Source: Devriesea agamarum (GTDB lineage: Bacteria > Actinomycetota > Actinomycetes > Actinomycetales > Dermabacteraceae). From it: DNA of 64,000 bases. The first letter of the stretch is position 1; every line of letters starts with the position of its first letter. A model generated the notes under the pieces. It searched no databases. It was not told the DNA's origin and was given only the letters and a program-made list of their open reading frames with translations. The translations under genes and the position numbers were made by a program. The DNA is taken from the NCBI RefSeq assembly GCF_900070355.1, contig NZ_LN849456.1:434001-498000 (forward strand). The letters run 5' to 3'. This document shows positions 54,861 through 63,689 of this stretch, in pieces.

Positions 54861-55804
54861 ACGCCGCTCAGACAGGGAGCTGAGGAGTCAGCGAGGATTC
54901 GCACGGCGCCGGGCAGGACTCGGGCAGATAGCGGTAACACGGTGCGGGCTTCCCCATCGGCGTAGCTGCGTAAGAGGCGTCCATCACGAACCCCGATGGT
55001 GACGCTGCGCACGGGTCGAACCGAAAACTGAGGCACGCTGAGGTGCGCTCCCCGGAATACTCGGGGAAACATGCGTAACAGTCGCGGCCTGCTGAGACCA
55101 CTGATCATGGCTAAATCGAGGTGCCCATCATTGAGCCGTGCCTGGGGAACAAGCTGCATGCCTCCACCACAAAACGCTCCATTGCACAGGGTCAGAAGTG
55201 ACGCGTCAAGTTCCTGGCGGGGTCCCCCGTCAATCTCAATCCAATATGGAATTTCATGAAAATGCCGGAGTTCTTGCATCACCGCGACGGTGTAGTTTTT
55301 GCCGAATCCACTTTTAGCGCTATTGGCGCGAGCGTTGACGAGCGCATCAAACCCCAGGTTCACACAACCCAGCGCGAGGGAACGGTGAGGTGCCGCCGAG
55401 TCATCCAATGAGGACATTTCAATGGCATCAATGTGGATGACAGGACGCGACAACGCTCTTAAGAGTGTCCGAACCGCTTCATCCGGTTTTCCGATCGGTA
55501 AACCGAGAGAGCGGGCGAGATCATTACCGGACCCAGCCGGCACAATGCCAAGGCGGACAGGGGTCTGCGCGACGATCTCGGCTCCGAGCGATACCGTGCC
55601 ATCTCCCCCGACCACGATCAGGGCTGTCAGATCATCGCGTACCACAAGTGCCCGGGCCTGGGCGGTCCGGGCACTGCGTCCGGTCACGTCGACAACGGAG
55701 ATCCCTGCGACCTTCAATAGCGTGGAGACGTGGACACCGATCCGGTGAGCCGTTCCTGAGGCCGCGGCCGGGTTAATCAGTAACCCGACACGCAGCCTGC
55801 TCAC
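54857..55804 (-). CDS. Diacylglycerol kinase family lipid kinase
   Basis: The 315-residue protein has LLINPAAASGTAHRIG, the nucleotide motif VVGGDGTVSLGAE and GIVPAGSGNDLARSLGLP, the signature of the DagK/YegS family. The C-terminal beta-sandwich includes LALGCVNLGFDALVNARAN and MISGLSRPRLLRMF. It phosphorylates diacylglycerol or a related lipid with ATP; the exact substrate is not evident. It overlaps tatC upstream and helY downstream by four bases, so the three genes form one coupled operon. Confidence 0.9.
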   Translation of the reverse strand: MSRLRVGLLINPAAASGTAHRIGVHVSTLLKVAGISVVDVTGRSARTAQARALVVRDDLTALIVVGGDGTVSLGAEIVAQTPVRLGIVPAGSGNDLARSLGLPIGKPDEAVRTLLRALSRPVIHIDAIEMSSLDDSAAPHRSLALGCVNLGFDALVNARANSAKSGFGKNYTVAVMQELRHFHEIPYWIEIDGGPRQELDASLLTLCNGAFCGGGMQLVPQARLNDGHLDLAMISGLSRPRLLRMFPRVFRGAHLSVPQFSVRPVRSVTIGVRDGRLLRSYADGEARTVLPLSARVLPGAVRILADSSAPCLSGV

Positions 55805-56658
55805 GGCGTATCCGCCTTGCTGATCGATGTCGGTGCATCGATGCTTTCTGCTTCACCAATATCGCTGGCCTCATCAACGTCAAGATCTCCCGCTTTTCGG
55901 GCCCGGCGTTTGTCATTGATGATGGCGAAAATAACCGCACCGAAGTACAAGCCGCAGATCGGGGCAGCCATAGCGATCATGAAGAACGGGTCCGGGGTGG
56001 GGACCATAATCGCTGTAAATAGGAAGATGATGAAGACCACGAACCGCCAGGGCTTGAGCATGGTTCGCCCCTTCATGACCCCGGCAAGGTTCAAGAACAC
56101 CAGGAACACGGGAAGGGTGAAGGCAGCGCCGAAGGCGAGGATGGTGCGAATAAACAGGTTCAGATATGCGCCGAAGTCGACGATGTTGGTGAAACCCTTG
56201 GGGGTGAACTCGAGCAACACCGGGACAGCCTTGGTCATCACCCAATAACCAGCAAGGCACCCGATGGTGAACAGCGGGATGGATGTGCCGAGGAAACCGA
56301 TGACGTAGCGGCGCTCGTTTCGTTTCAAGCCGGGGGTTACAAAGCTCCAGGCTTCGTAGAGAAGCACCGGAGAGGACAAAATAACGCCGATATAGGCGGA
56401 GATTCTGATCTGCGCTTCCAACGGGCTGCCGATGCCCTGGAAGTTCTGCTCAGCCTTTAGTCCGAGGGCGCGAGCTTCGTCAAACGGAGCCGATAAAAGA
56501 TGCGTCACCCAACCATACAGAAACCACCCAATAATGGTCATGATGACAATGGCTATTGCACATACAAAGAGCCGGTTGCGAAGCTCGATGAGATGCTCAC
56601 CGAGCGACATGCGCCCCTCGGGATCCTTGGGCCGCCGCGTCTTCTTCTTAAGCGCCAC
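55801..56658 (-). CDS. tatC: Sec-independent protein translocase TatC
   Basis: The GTG at 56656-56658, behind GGAGGAAGA, gives VALKKKTRRPKDPEGRMSLG; an ATG 48 bases earlier is less likely. The protein has 285 residues and six membrane helices. Conserved TatC motifs are MSLGEHLIELRNRL, LYEAWSFVTPGLKRNERR and the segment FTIGCLAGYW. TatC recognises twin-arginine signal peptides. The acidic C-terminal tail (DLDVDEASDIGEAES) is typical of actinobacteria. It is 105 bases behind tatA on the same strand and overlaps dagK. Confidence 0.94.
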   Translation of the reverse strand: MALKKKTRRPKDPEGRMSLGEHLIELRNRLFVCAIAIVIMTIIGWFLYGWVTHLLSAPFDEARALGLKAEQNFQGIGSPLEAQIRISAYIGVILSSPVLLYEAWSFVTPGLKRNERRYVIGFLGTSIPLFTIGCLAGYWVMTKAVPVLLEFTPKGFTNIVDFGAYLNLFIRTILAFGAAFTLPVFLVFLNLAGVMKGRTMLKPWRFVVFIIFLFTAIMVPTPDPFFMIAMAAPICGLYFGAVIFAIINDKRRARKAGDLDVDEASDIGEAESIDAPTSISKADTP

Positions 56659-56762
56659 GGACGTCGTCTTCCTCCATAAGAGCCAGCTCAGCTGAACTGG
56701 GCACAAATCGGCGGGCGCAGGAGAACACTACCGGCGCCCCGGACGTTATGTTGAGAAATCAG

Positions 56763-57116
56763 TCAGTCGCGACGGTACGGGTCATCCCGGTTCAGCGCAT
56801 TCACGGTTCCCTGAGACTTCGACGGGACTTCACCGGAATGGGCAACGGGCGTTGCCGGGCGAACTGGTTCGGGCGCAGGTGCCGGTGCAGGCGCCGGACG
56901 CGGATCGTATTCGCGGGCTGCGGGGGCTGCAGGTGCCTCGACCTCAGCCTCTTCGCCATTGCCGTTTTCCTTCTTTAATTCGTCGACCTCGGACTTGAAG
57001 ATCCTCATCGACTTACCGAGATTTCGGGCGAGGCTCGGAAGCTTGCCGGCGCCAAACAGCAGCAGCACCACGACAATGAGCACCACCCAGTGCAACGGTT
57101 TCATCGCTCCACCCAT
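56763..57116 (-). CDS. tatA: Sec-independent protein translocase TatA
   Basis: From the ATG at 57114-57116 (AAAGGACACC upstream) the 117-residue protein has one N-terminal helix (LHWVVLIVVVLLLFGAGKLP). The amphipathic helix starting SLARNLGKSMRIFKSEVDEL follows, the TatA/E pattern with FGxxKLP. The remainder is an Ala/Pro-rich disordered tail (APAPAPAPEPVRP). TatA multimers form the translocation pore with TatC. The longer frame from 57242 has no credible N-terminus. Confidence 0.92.
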   Translation of the reverse strand: MGGAMKPLHWVVLIVVVLLLFGAGKLPSLARNLGKSMRIFKSEVDELKKENGNGEEAEVEAPAAPAAREYDPRPAPAPAPAPEPVRPATPVAHSGEVPSKSQGTVNALNRDDPYRRD

Positions 57117-57246
57117 GATGAGGTGTCCTTTCGTTGAGAACGTCAGCCGCATGCGGCGACCTACATTGTTCCATGTTTCGCTGAGGAACGTGACGCGCGA
57201 CGCCCCGCACCCCAACGAGGAAGCATTGCCAGCGGTTATCACCAGC

Positions 57247-58419
57247 TTAGTCGCTGTGACGGGATGCCCCGTCCCGGGCTAGGGTCACGATCATGTTTCT
57301 GAAGCGGGTGGGCTCCATCACCTCGGCCTCGCCCCGTGCTTCTAAGATGGCGTCCGCTAATGCAGGCACGACGGGGCGTGATAGGAGAGCACAAACCGCC
57401 CCTTCATGGGGTCCTTCCACGACGTCGCGGATTTCCTGGGCGTTAAACGCATCCATAATCCATTGCGCTGACGGCCACAGCCGCACCCATACCTGGTCGA
57501 TACCCTCCCGTGCCAGGTCGCCGAATGCGCTGGCTACGTCGGCGCGGCACCCAGCGTCTGAATGTGCCTGCGCCTCAGCGCCAGAAGGAATATCGACGGT
57601 GCAGATATCCAAGGCCCCACTGTCACAGCAGTGAGCATGGGCCCAGGTGTCGCTGTGAGTAGCTTCGCTGTCGCCGTCAGGGGCCTTGCTTCCGCCACAA
57701 AGAGTTCTACTAGAGCCGTTGACGACGGTGACAATCCGGTCGAGCCGAAACAGCCGATGTGCATTCTCTTGCGGGCACCCGTCACCCAAATCCGATGATC
57801 CTTCAGCTCCTGACGTACCCGTTAAAGAGCTGCGTACCAGTCGCGCTTTGACATAGGTGCGCCCGGCCTCCACTAGTACCTGCAGCGGTTGCACAGTGCG
57901 CCACTGGGCGCCGGCCTCTGTGGCGTTTGAGTAGAGGATACGAACACAGAGCTGCTCAGCCATAGCCTCTCTGATCTGTTCTAAAACTCGGTCAACACGC
58001 GAGGAGTTGAGCGGTGTGGATGGTGAAACGTCCCTGCTGCTGACCGGCTCATCAGCCCCCCAAGTCGCCTGCGCCGGCCTGTCGGTCGCGGTCTTAGGTT
58101 GTGGATGAGTGAGATCTCGCAGACGCTGTGCCAGTCTGTGAGCAACCTGTCGTTCCTGAGTCGATAGACCAGCCTCAATCGAGGCGAGTCCAGCTAGCAA
58201 GGCCGCCACCTCAACGTCACTGAGCCGCAACGGACGGGTTAGAGGATCGGCGTTGCGAATCCGAACCACTCCGCTTTCCCATTCAGCCTCGATCAGATCC
58301 TCCCAGCCATGCCCGAGGTCACCACACAGGAACAGAATTTCAAGGTCGGCAATTAACTGCTCCACGCTGATTCCAAAGACCTCAGCCATATCCTCGAGCT
58401 GCACCTCCCCTGTATGCAA
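57247..58419 (-). CDS. pafC: WYL-domain regulator PafC
   Basis: The 390-residue protein has an N-terminal winged HTH (VQLEDMAEVFGISVEQLIADLEIL) and a WYL domain starting CVRILYSNATEAGAQWRTVQ with PLQVLVEAGRTYVKARLV. PafB and PafC together activate the LexA-independent mitomycin C response in mycobacteria. An insertion between the WYL strands (about residues 195-290, Ser/Gly/Asp-rich) is longer than usual. It overlaps pafB by 38 bases. No proteasome genes are visible next to the pair. Confidence 0.88.
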   Translation of the reverse strand: MHTGEVQLEDMAEVFGISVEQLIADLEILFLCGDLGHGWEDLIEAEWESGVVRIRNADPLTRPLRLSDVEVAALLAGLASIEAGLSTQERQVAHRLAQRLRDLTHPQPKTATDRPAQATWGADEPVSSRDVSPSTPLNSSRVDRVLEQIREAMAEQLCVRILYSNATEAGAQWRTVQPLQVLVEAGRTYVKARLVRSSLTGTSGAEGSSDLGDGCPQENAHRLFRLDRIVTVVNGSSRTLCGGSKAPDGDSEATHSDTWAHAHCCDSGALDICTVDIPSGAEAQAHSDAGCRADVASAFGDLAREGIDQVWVRLWPSAQWIMDAFNAQEIRDVVEGPHEGAVCALLSRPVVPALADAILEARGEAEVMEPTRFRNMIVTLARDGASRHSD

Positions 58420-59500
58420 CTTCCGAGGCCAGCCGGGAGACCTGATCGACCCCGGTGGTTGGGACCCTCAGCGTGGGTCGAGGTCGAGCTCGCGTAGTGT
58501 CCCGCCACTGGGAATCAACCAGCTGCTCATGCTGATCAGCGATCCGGGACAAAACCCCGGCAATGTCCTCTCGCCAGGTATTCGGGGTTATCAACTGAGC
58601 CCAGCGCACTGAACTTAAGACCAGCGATACGGTGTGCCACCTGCTGGCCTCGGGTATGCAGAGTTCGCCGGTGACCGGGTCTAAACCTGTGCGATCTCTG
58701 AGATCGAGCAATTTATACGGAGCGATAGCGATCACAGTACGTCCGTATTCGTCCTGGGATACGCGGCGAATTGCATCGGTCACGGTGAGACCATCAGGAC
58801 AGGTGGTACCCGATTTTCCACCAAAACGCGGGTAGCTTTCGATGCGGGAAACTCGGAAGGTCCGTTGTTCTTGCCGGTCCAGGTCGTAACCCACCACATA
58901 CCAGTGTCCGGCATACAGTCCGGCAACCCATGGTTCCACCCGCCGCTCCTTGGCCTCGGAGGCTCCTGCGGTGCGGTACCGGAAGGTGAGGCGAACTCGG
59001 TTGGTCACAGCGGTCAGGATCGGACCGAGAACCGGGGAGGTCTCCAGCCGTCCATGCGGAACATGACGGGTTGGATCCATATCTGAGTTCTGCGACAGAC
59101 CGCCCAGTGCCGCGAGTTTGGCGCGTGCCCGCAAGGCTGGTCCGGAGGTCCGCGCAAGGTCCCAGCTGCGTGACGCTAGCACGAGCAACGCGTACTCGGT
59201 GGAGTCCGGCTGAAAGTCATGAGCGGCGTATTTGGCTGGATCGAGGCGGTAGCGGGAGAGAGTGTCATCCCAAGGGTCTGTTTCAAGAACGAGCGGAAAC
59301 CCCAGCGCAAGCACATCGCGTTTATCCCGTTCAAACATGCGCAACCGAGACGCATCATTTTCAGTAAGCAAATAGTCGGGAATTAACTCAAATATTTGCG
59401 CCCGGGTGAGACCGTGTTCGCTGGATCCCAGGGTCATCACGAGGTTCATCAGTCGCTCGACAGCGCGCCGTTCGCGTGGCGGAGCAGACGTCTTCTTCAC
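58382..59500 (-). CDS. pafB: WYL-domain regulator PafB
   Basis: The 372-residue protein starts with a GTG behind AGGGAGGTCG. The N-terminal HTH is RAVERLMNLVMTLGSSEHG followed by LTRAQIFELI and RMFERDKRDVLALGFPL. The WYL domain (RLTFRYRTAGASEAKERRVE… GLYAGHWYVVGYDLDRQEQR) binds a nucleic-acid or nucleotide ligand in this family. With PafC it forms a heterodimeric activator of DNA-repair genes. It is divergent from the DUF3866 gene with 63 bases between them. Confidence 0.9.
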   Translation of the reverse strand: MKKTSAPPRERRAVERLMNLVMTLGSSEHGLTRAQIFELIPDYLLTENDASRLRMFERDKRDVLALGFPLVLETDPWDDTLSRYRLDPAKYAAHDFQPDSTEYALLVLASRSWDLARTSGPALRARAKLAALGGLSQNSDMDPTRHVPHGRLETSPVLGPILTAVTNRVRLTFRYRTAGASEAKERRVEPWVAGLYAGHWYVVGYDLDRQEQRTFRVSRIESYPRFGGKSGTTCPDGLTVTDAIRRVSQDEYGRTVIAIAPYKLLDLRDRTGLDPVTGELCIPEASRWHTVSLVLSSVRWAQLITPNTWREDIAGVLSRIADQHEQLVDSQWRDTTRARPRPTLRVPTTGVDQVSRLASEVAYRGGAARGYG

Positions 59501-59563
59501 GGCCGCGACCTCCCTAGCTCGTCAGTCACGCTCTCAGGGTATAGGCCCAGTACGCTGTGACAC

Positions 59564-60715
59564 GTGATTCTGTGGGAGAACGGCGTTGTCATCGCCGCGC
59601 TAGATGGCTGGTCCGGGGTGCAACGTTTGCGGGTTCAAACCTCGCGGGGGGAGGTACGCGCCCTCGCGTACACGGCGATGTGTGGACTCGCCCAGCCTGG
59701 GGATGCGGTAGTGCTCAATGCAAATGCTCAGTGGCGAGGGCTTGGGACCGGTGGCGATGCGATGGTCGTTCATATTCCCGGCCGAGAACCAGAGTGGAAC
59801 CCCGGTTCTGGACACATGATGAAAGCTCGGTACACCCCGCTGCAGATGATGGTCGATTCAGTTGATGACCCCGCATCGCCGCACCACTCAACTATTGCGC
59901 GTGCTCAGAGTGTCGGCGGTATGCCCGTGGTGGTGGCGGACTTGCACTCGTCGCTGGCCCCTATCGTGCTTGGAGTGCTCGATCAGCGCCCAGACGCCCG
60001 GATTGTCTATCTTCTCACTGACGGTGCGGCGCTTCCGGCGTGGTATTCACAGGCTCTCTCGTCCTTGCGGCAGGCCGGCCTGGTTGCGGGGTGTATCAGT
60101 GTGGGCCAGGCATTCGGTGGCGATATGGAAGCGGTGACTGTCCATTCTGGTTTACTTGCGGCGCGCGAGGTGTGGAATGCCGACGTGGCGGTGGTTATTC
60201 AAGGCCCCGGTAACCTCGGAACGGGTACCGGCTGGGGTTTTTCGGGTGTGGAGGCTGGGGAGGCCATCAATGCGGCCGCAGTTTTGAACGGCAGGCCCGT
60301 GGGGACGTTGCGGGTGTCCGAAGCTGATCAGCGAGCGCGCCATCGCGGGCTGTCTCACCATAGCGTGGCGGCATACGGGAAGGTGGCGCTTGCCCCGGCT
60401 GAGCTACCGGTGAGTCAGATGCCTTTGGCCGAGCACAGCATTGATGGTAACAGCGATTTTCATGCGTTAATCAAAAAACAGCTTAAAATGCTTGTCGAAA
60501 ACGCTGCGGCTCCTCACCGCATCGTCGAGGTCCGCAGCGACGGCCTCCTCGACGTGTTACGCCGCTCCCCCATCCCGCTACGCACCATGGGACGGGACCT
60601 AGACGATGACCCCATGTCGTTCCTCTATGCCGCACTCGCGGGTCGCCGCGCCGCCCAGCTCATCGACACACCGTGCGAGCCCGCCCCCGGCACCTCCCAC
60701 GACATCCCGGACTAA
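59564..60715 (+). CDS. DUF3866 family protein
   Basis: The 383-residue protein matches the actinobacterial DUF3866 pattern: GHMMKARYTPLQMMVDSVDD near residue 95, VVVADLHSSLAPIV, VVIQGPGNLGTGTGWGFSG and RHRGLSHHSVAAYGKVAL. No membrane helix is seen. The Gly-rich loop and His pairs look like a ligand or metal site, but no activity is known. The GTG at 59564 comes seven bases after TACGCT (59551-59556), so the transcript may be leaderless. The gene is divergent from pafB. Confidence 0.85.
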   Translation: MILWENGVVIAALDGWSGVQRLRVQTSRGEVRALAYTAMCGLAQPGDAVVLNANAQWRGLGTGGDAMVVHIPGREPEWNPGSGHMMKARYTPLQMMVDSVDDPASPHHSTIARAQSVGGMPVVVADLHSSLAPIVLGVLDQRPDARIVYLLTDGAALPAWYSQALSSLRQAGLVAGCISVGQAFGGDMEAVTVHSGLLAAREVWNADVAVVIQGPGNLGTGTGWGFSGVEAGEAINAAAVLNGRPVGTLRVSEADQRARHRGLSHHSVAAYGKVALAPAELPVSQMPLAEHSIDGNSDFHALIKKQLKMLVENAAAPHRIVEVRSDGLLDVLRRSPIPLRTMGRDLDDDPMSFLYAALAGRRAAQLIDTPCEPAPGTSHDIPD

Positions 60716-60729
60716 ATCAATCGCCCAAA

Positions 60730-61251
60730 CTAGTTGGACAATGGCTCGATATCCGGTGCCTCGCCGCGCTCAATCACTAACTGCTGCAAAGACCGAGCCT
60801 GCCTGATCCCATACTCACCATCAGCCCTTTGCAGAGCCATCGTCGACAGCGTGGTTCCATCCGCGAGATCTAAATGAGCCCAAGGATCACCCTCAGGGAA
60901 ACTCACGGTGACGACCGCGGGCCACTCCAAAGTCGTGGTCCTCAAGAGATTCCTGACCGTCAAACCATCAGCGCGAGCAGAAATCCGAACCGTGGCCTGC
61001 CGCCAGCAAAACCAGAAAATTGCTAATCCCAGCGCAATAAAACCCAACCGGTCTACCACGCTAAAGGCGCGCGGACCAGTCCACGGAACGATCATTGCGG
61101 CCACCGTCAAAACAGCCAGCACCCCACTGCCCAGGCTGATCGCCACCACACGAGCGAGCTTTGGCCGGAACACAACCTCCGCCGAAGCCCCGGACCCTCC
61201 ATCGGGATGCGGGGCCGAATCCATACCATCGCGCTGAGACATCACCATCAC
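60730..61251 (-). CDS. PH-domain-containing membrane protein
   Basis: The 173-residue protein has two membrane helices ([20 protein letters not shown] and [16 protein letters not shown]) followed by a bacterial PH-like domain ([26 protein letters not shown]…). This two-helix plus PH layout is common next to hisG/hisE in actinomycetes. Its start overlaps the hisG stop by four bases; a start at M4 is equally possible. Function unknown. Confidence 0.82.
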   Translation of the reverse strand: MMVMSQRDGMDSAPHPDGGSGASAEVVFRPKLARVVAISLGSGVLAVLTVAAMIVPWTGPRAFSVVDRLGFIALGLAIFWFCWRQATVRISARADGLTVRNLLRTTTLEWPAVVTVSFPEGDPWAHLDLADGTTLSTMALQRADGEYGIRQARSLQQLVIERGEAPDIEPLSN

Positions 61252-62105
61252 ATCCGGCAGGCTTGAATAGCGGTGACCAAAATCGCGCGTGCCCCCAGGT
61301 CGTAGAGCTCATCCATCACCCGATTGACACAGGTGCGGGCCACCATAGACCTCACGGCGTACCATTGCCCACCGTGCAGCGGAGAGATCGTCGGGGATTC
61401 AAACCCCGGAGTAATGGCAACGGCCTGTTCCACAAGCCCTTCAGGAATATCGAAATCAATGAGGACGTACTCCCTTGCGACCAGCACGCCTTTGAGCCGG
61501 CGGACCAGCACGTTGAGAGCATGCTGCGCCTGCTCTTCGAGCTGCAGTTCCGGCCGGGAAAAAAGGACCGCCTCGCTGTGCATAATCGGTTCGCCAAAGG
61601 TGCGCAGTCCGGCCGCACGCAATGTTGAACCCGTCTCCACCACATCCGCAATCACATCGGCCACGCCGAGCCGGATCGAACTCTCCACCGCGCCATCCAA
61701 ATGCACGACGGTAGCGTGAAGACCACGCGCCTTCAGGTGATCCTCGACCAGTCCCTCGTAGCTGGTTGCAATGCGTCGCCCAGACAGCGAGGAAAGCTGC
61801 CATTCCTCCCCAGCCGGAGCCGCGTAGCGGAAGGTCGAGCGCGCAAATCCCAGTGGCAAAATCTCGTGGGCAGGAGTGTGGGAGTCGGCCAGCATGTCCT
61901 GCCCGGTAATGCCCACGTCGACCGTGCCACTGCCAACATAGACCGCGATGTCGCGCGGTCTCAGAAAGAAAAATTCAACGCCGTTGTCCTCGTCCACCAG
62001 CACCAGCTCACGTGAGGAACTGCGATGGCGGTAGCCAGCCTCCCTCAGTAGCTCGGATGCGGGTTCTGACAGCGCCCCCTTGTTGGGGATAGCGAGGCGA
62101 AGCAC
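61248..62105 (-). CDS. hisG: ATP phosphoribosyltransferase, long form
   Basis: The 285-residue protein starts [20 protein letters not shown], with [13 protein letters not shown] and the PRPP motif region [20 protein letters not shown]. The C-terminal ACT-like domain (residues about 210-285, [20 protein letters not shown]…) identifies the long, histidine-inhibited form. It starts histidine synthesis by joining ATP and PRPP. The GTG start follows GGAGGAATC. It lies 56 bases behind hisE in one operon. Confidence 0.95.
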   Translation of the reverse strand: MLRLAIPNKGALSEPASELLREAGYRHRSSSRELVLVDEDNGVEFFFLRPRDIAVYVGSGTVDVGITGQDMLADSHTPAHEILPLGFARSTFRYAAPAGEEWQLSSLSGRRIATSYEGLVEDHLKARGLHATVVHLDGAVESSIRLGVADVIADVVETGSTLRAAGLRTFGEPIMHSEAVLFSRPELQLEEQAQHALNVLVRRLKGVLVAREYVLIDFDIPEGLVEQAVAITPGFESPTISPLHGGQWYAVRSMVARTCVNRVMDELYDLGARAILVTAIQACRM

Positions 62106-62161
62106 GAGAGATTCCTCCGGGAAATGTTGGGAACGTGAAGTGGGAGGGGTGGTGGGCTAGC

Positions 62162-62425
62162 TCACAGATGTCGGTAGACGTCGTGAAGAGTCATCCCTTT
62201 AGCGATCATCATCACCTGAAGGTGATAAAGCAACTGCGAGATTTCTTCAGCTGCCGCCTCATCGGATTCGTGCTCGCACGCCATCCACACCTCAGCGGCT
62301 TCCTCCACGATTTTCTTGCCGATGCCGTGGATCCCCGCATCGAGCTCACGCACGGTGCCGGAGCCTTCGGGGCGAGTCACAGCCTTCTCGGCCAGTTCAG
62401 CAAATAGTGAGTCAAAGTCTTTCAC
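62162..62425 (-). CDS. hisE: Phosphoribosyl-ATP pyrophosphatase
   Basis: The 87-residue protein has the MazG-like all-alpha fold with [20 protein letters not shown] and [19 protein letters not shown], the Glu-rich metal motifs of HisE. It hydrolyses phosphoribosyl-ATP to phosphoribosyl-AMP, the second step of histidine synthesis. It is separate from HisI, as usual in actinobacteria. The start is GTG. Confidence 0.94.
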   Translation of the reverse strand: MKDFDSLFAELAEKAVTRPEGSGTVRELDAGIHGIGKKIVEEAAEVWMACEHESDEAAAEEISQLLYHLQVMMIAKGMTLHDVYRHL

Positions 62426-62467
62426 CCCATCAGGGTACGCGGTGCAGCCAGATTTCAGTCAGCTCGG

Positions 62468-63280
62468 CTACGAACCGTTAATCCGCGTCCCCGATGATCC
62501 GCTCGCAGGGCGAGATCCATCACCAGCAAGAGTGCTCGAGTCAGCGACGGCACACGTAGGACCAGTGGCACGAGCGGTGACATCAGTGGCGATCGTGGGG
62601 TCAGGGAACCGGGTTTCCACCCGAACTATTCCCTGTTCACGCCGCCGAATCTTCCACCACACGAAAAAGCCAGTCAGCGTAAACCCGCCGTAGAACAGAT
62701 ACATCAAAGCGCTCGCGTAATACCCGGCATGCACCAGCATAGGCACCCCGACGATATCCACGGCCACCCAGATCAGCCAAAACTCTACCCACCCTTTAGC
62801 CATGCCGTACGTGGCTAGCACACTGCCGGTGAAGATCCATGCATCTGCCCACACCGGTGGCCAGGATCCCAACGCGGTGAAGATCGGGGTGAGGACAACG
62901 GTTCCAAGGATCATAGCCACCACCAACACGAGTCGAGATCGACCCGAAGCCCAGTCGGGAGTCACCGCGTGGCCCTCTCCCTGCCCGCGGGAGTGACGCC
63001 ATGAAACCCAGCCGTACACGCTCACGACAATAAACATCACCTGGCGTCCCGCCTGACCCAACAGATTTACTGGGTTTGGGGAGCCGAAGACGCTCCCAAG
63101 AAAAACCGTGAGAAGAAGAGCGTTGCCGACGATACCAATCGGCCAAGCCCACACCTTCCGGCGCATTCCGCCCAGAGCGCTGGCTAGACCGAACAGATTT
63201 CCGAGAACTTCTCGCCACAAAATGAATTGCCCACCTGGGAAGGTGAGTTTGGCTTCAAAGAGCCACTGCAAAATGCCCAT
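62468..63280 (-). CDS. PnuC-family transporter, probably riboflavin importer (PnuX/RibM)
   Basis: The 270-residue protein has about seven membrane helices with the PnuC motifs WREVLGNLFGLASALGGMRR, VWAWPIGIVGNALLL and WIWVAVDIVG-like segment WLIWVAVDIVGVPMLV. PnuC relatives move vitamin precursors by facilitated diffusion. An FMN riboswitch lies in the leader, so the substrate is most likely riboflavin rather than nicotinamide riboside, as known for actinobacterial RibM/PnuX. AAAGGGA precedes the ATG. The C-terminal 60 residues are polar. It is 42 bases upstream of hisE on the same strand and may be co-transcribed with the his genes. Confidence 0.88.
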   Translation of the reverse strand: MGILQWLFEAKLTFPGGQFILWREVLGNLFGLASALGGMRRKVWAWPIGIVGNALLLTVFLGSVFGSPNPVNLLGQAGRQVMFIVVSVYGWVSWRHSRGQGEGHAVTPDWASGRSRLVLVVAMILGTVVLTPIFTALGSWPPVWADAWIFTGSVLATYGMAKGWVEFWLIWVAVDIVGVPMLVHAGYYASALMYLFYGGFTLTGFFVWWKIRRREQGIVRVETRFPDPTIATDVTARATGPTCAVADSSTLAGDGSRPASGSSGTRINGS

Positions 63281-63457
63281 GTTCTGTCCCTTTCATGCGA
63301 GCGTGCAGTGGCTCCGGGACATGGGCGACGTTGAGCTACCCATCCACGGACATCGTGTATCGAGACCGATCCATCGTGCATCGAGATCAATCACGGGGCG
63401 GCGCGGACCTTCTGTCCTACGCCACCTGTGCCGTGGAATGGCACATCAACGTCGAGC

Positions 63458-63573
63458 GTGCGCCTCCCATCCAGGCTTTCACTGTCGGTACCGGAATTTC
63501 ACCGGATCCACCGCATCTGCGGGTCGCGGACTATCACCGCCGGCTCGGACTTACACCGACCCCGGAGCACGTC
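63458..63573 (-). ncRNA. FMN riboswitch (RFN element) in the pnuX leader
   Basis: On the minus strand the conserved RFN blocks appear in order: CTCCGGGGTCGG, GGCGGTGATAGTCCGCGA, GGTGAAATTCCGGTACCGAC and AGTGAAAGCCTGGATGGGAG. Bases flanking the core (CGTGCTCC with GGAGGCGCACG) can pair as helix P1. The 3' end is about 180 bases before the pnuX ATG. High FMN should switch the leader to an OFF state, either by early termination or by hiding the ribosome-binding site; which one could not be decided. The rest of 63281-63689 shows only two near-identical 15-base repeats (CATCGTGTATCGAGA type) at about 63350-63390. Confidence 0.93.
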
Positions 63574-63689
63574 AACTGATATGACGCCGGAAGCATACCT
63601 CAGATGAGCTGAACAATTCATGCACGATGCCCGAAGCTGAAAACCAGACATGATCCTTCTTAGCGGACTGGAGACAGCCCAGGGACAGA

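Noticed and set aside
59625-59650. tRNA T-loop-like GGGTTCAAACC
   Set aside because: It lies inside the DUF3866 coding sequence and no acceptor, D or anticodon arm surrounds it.
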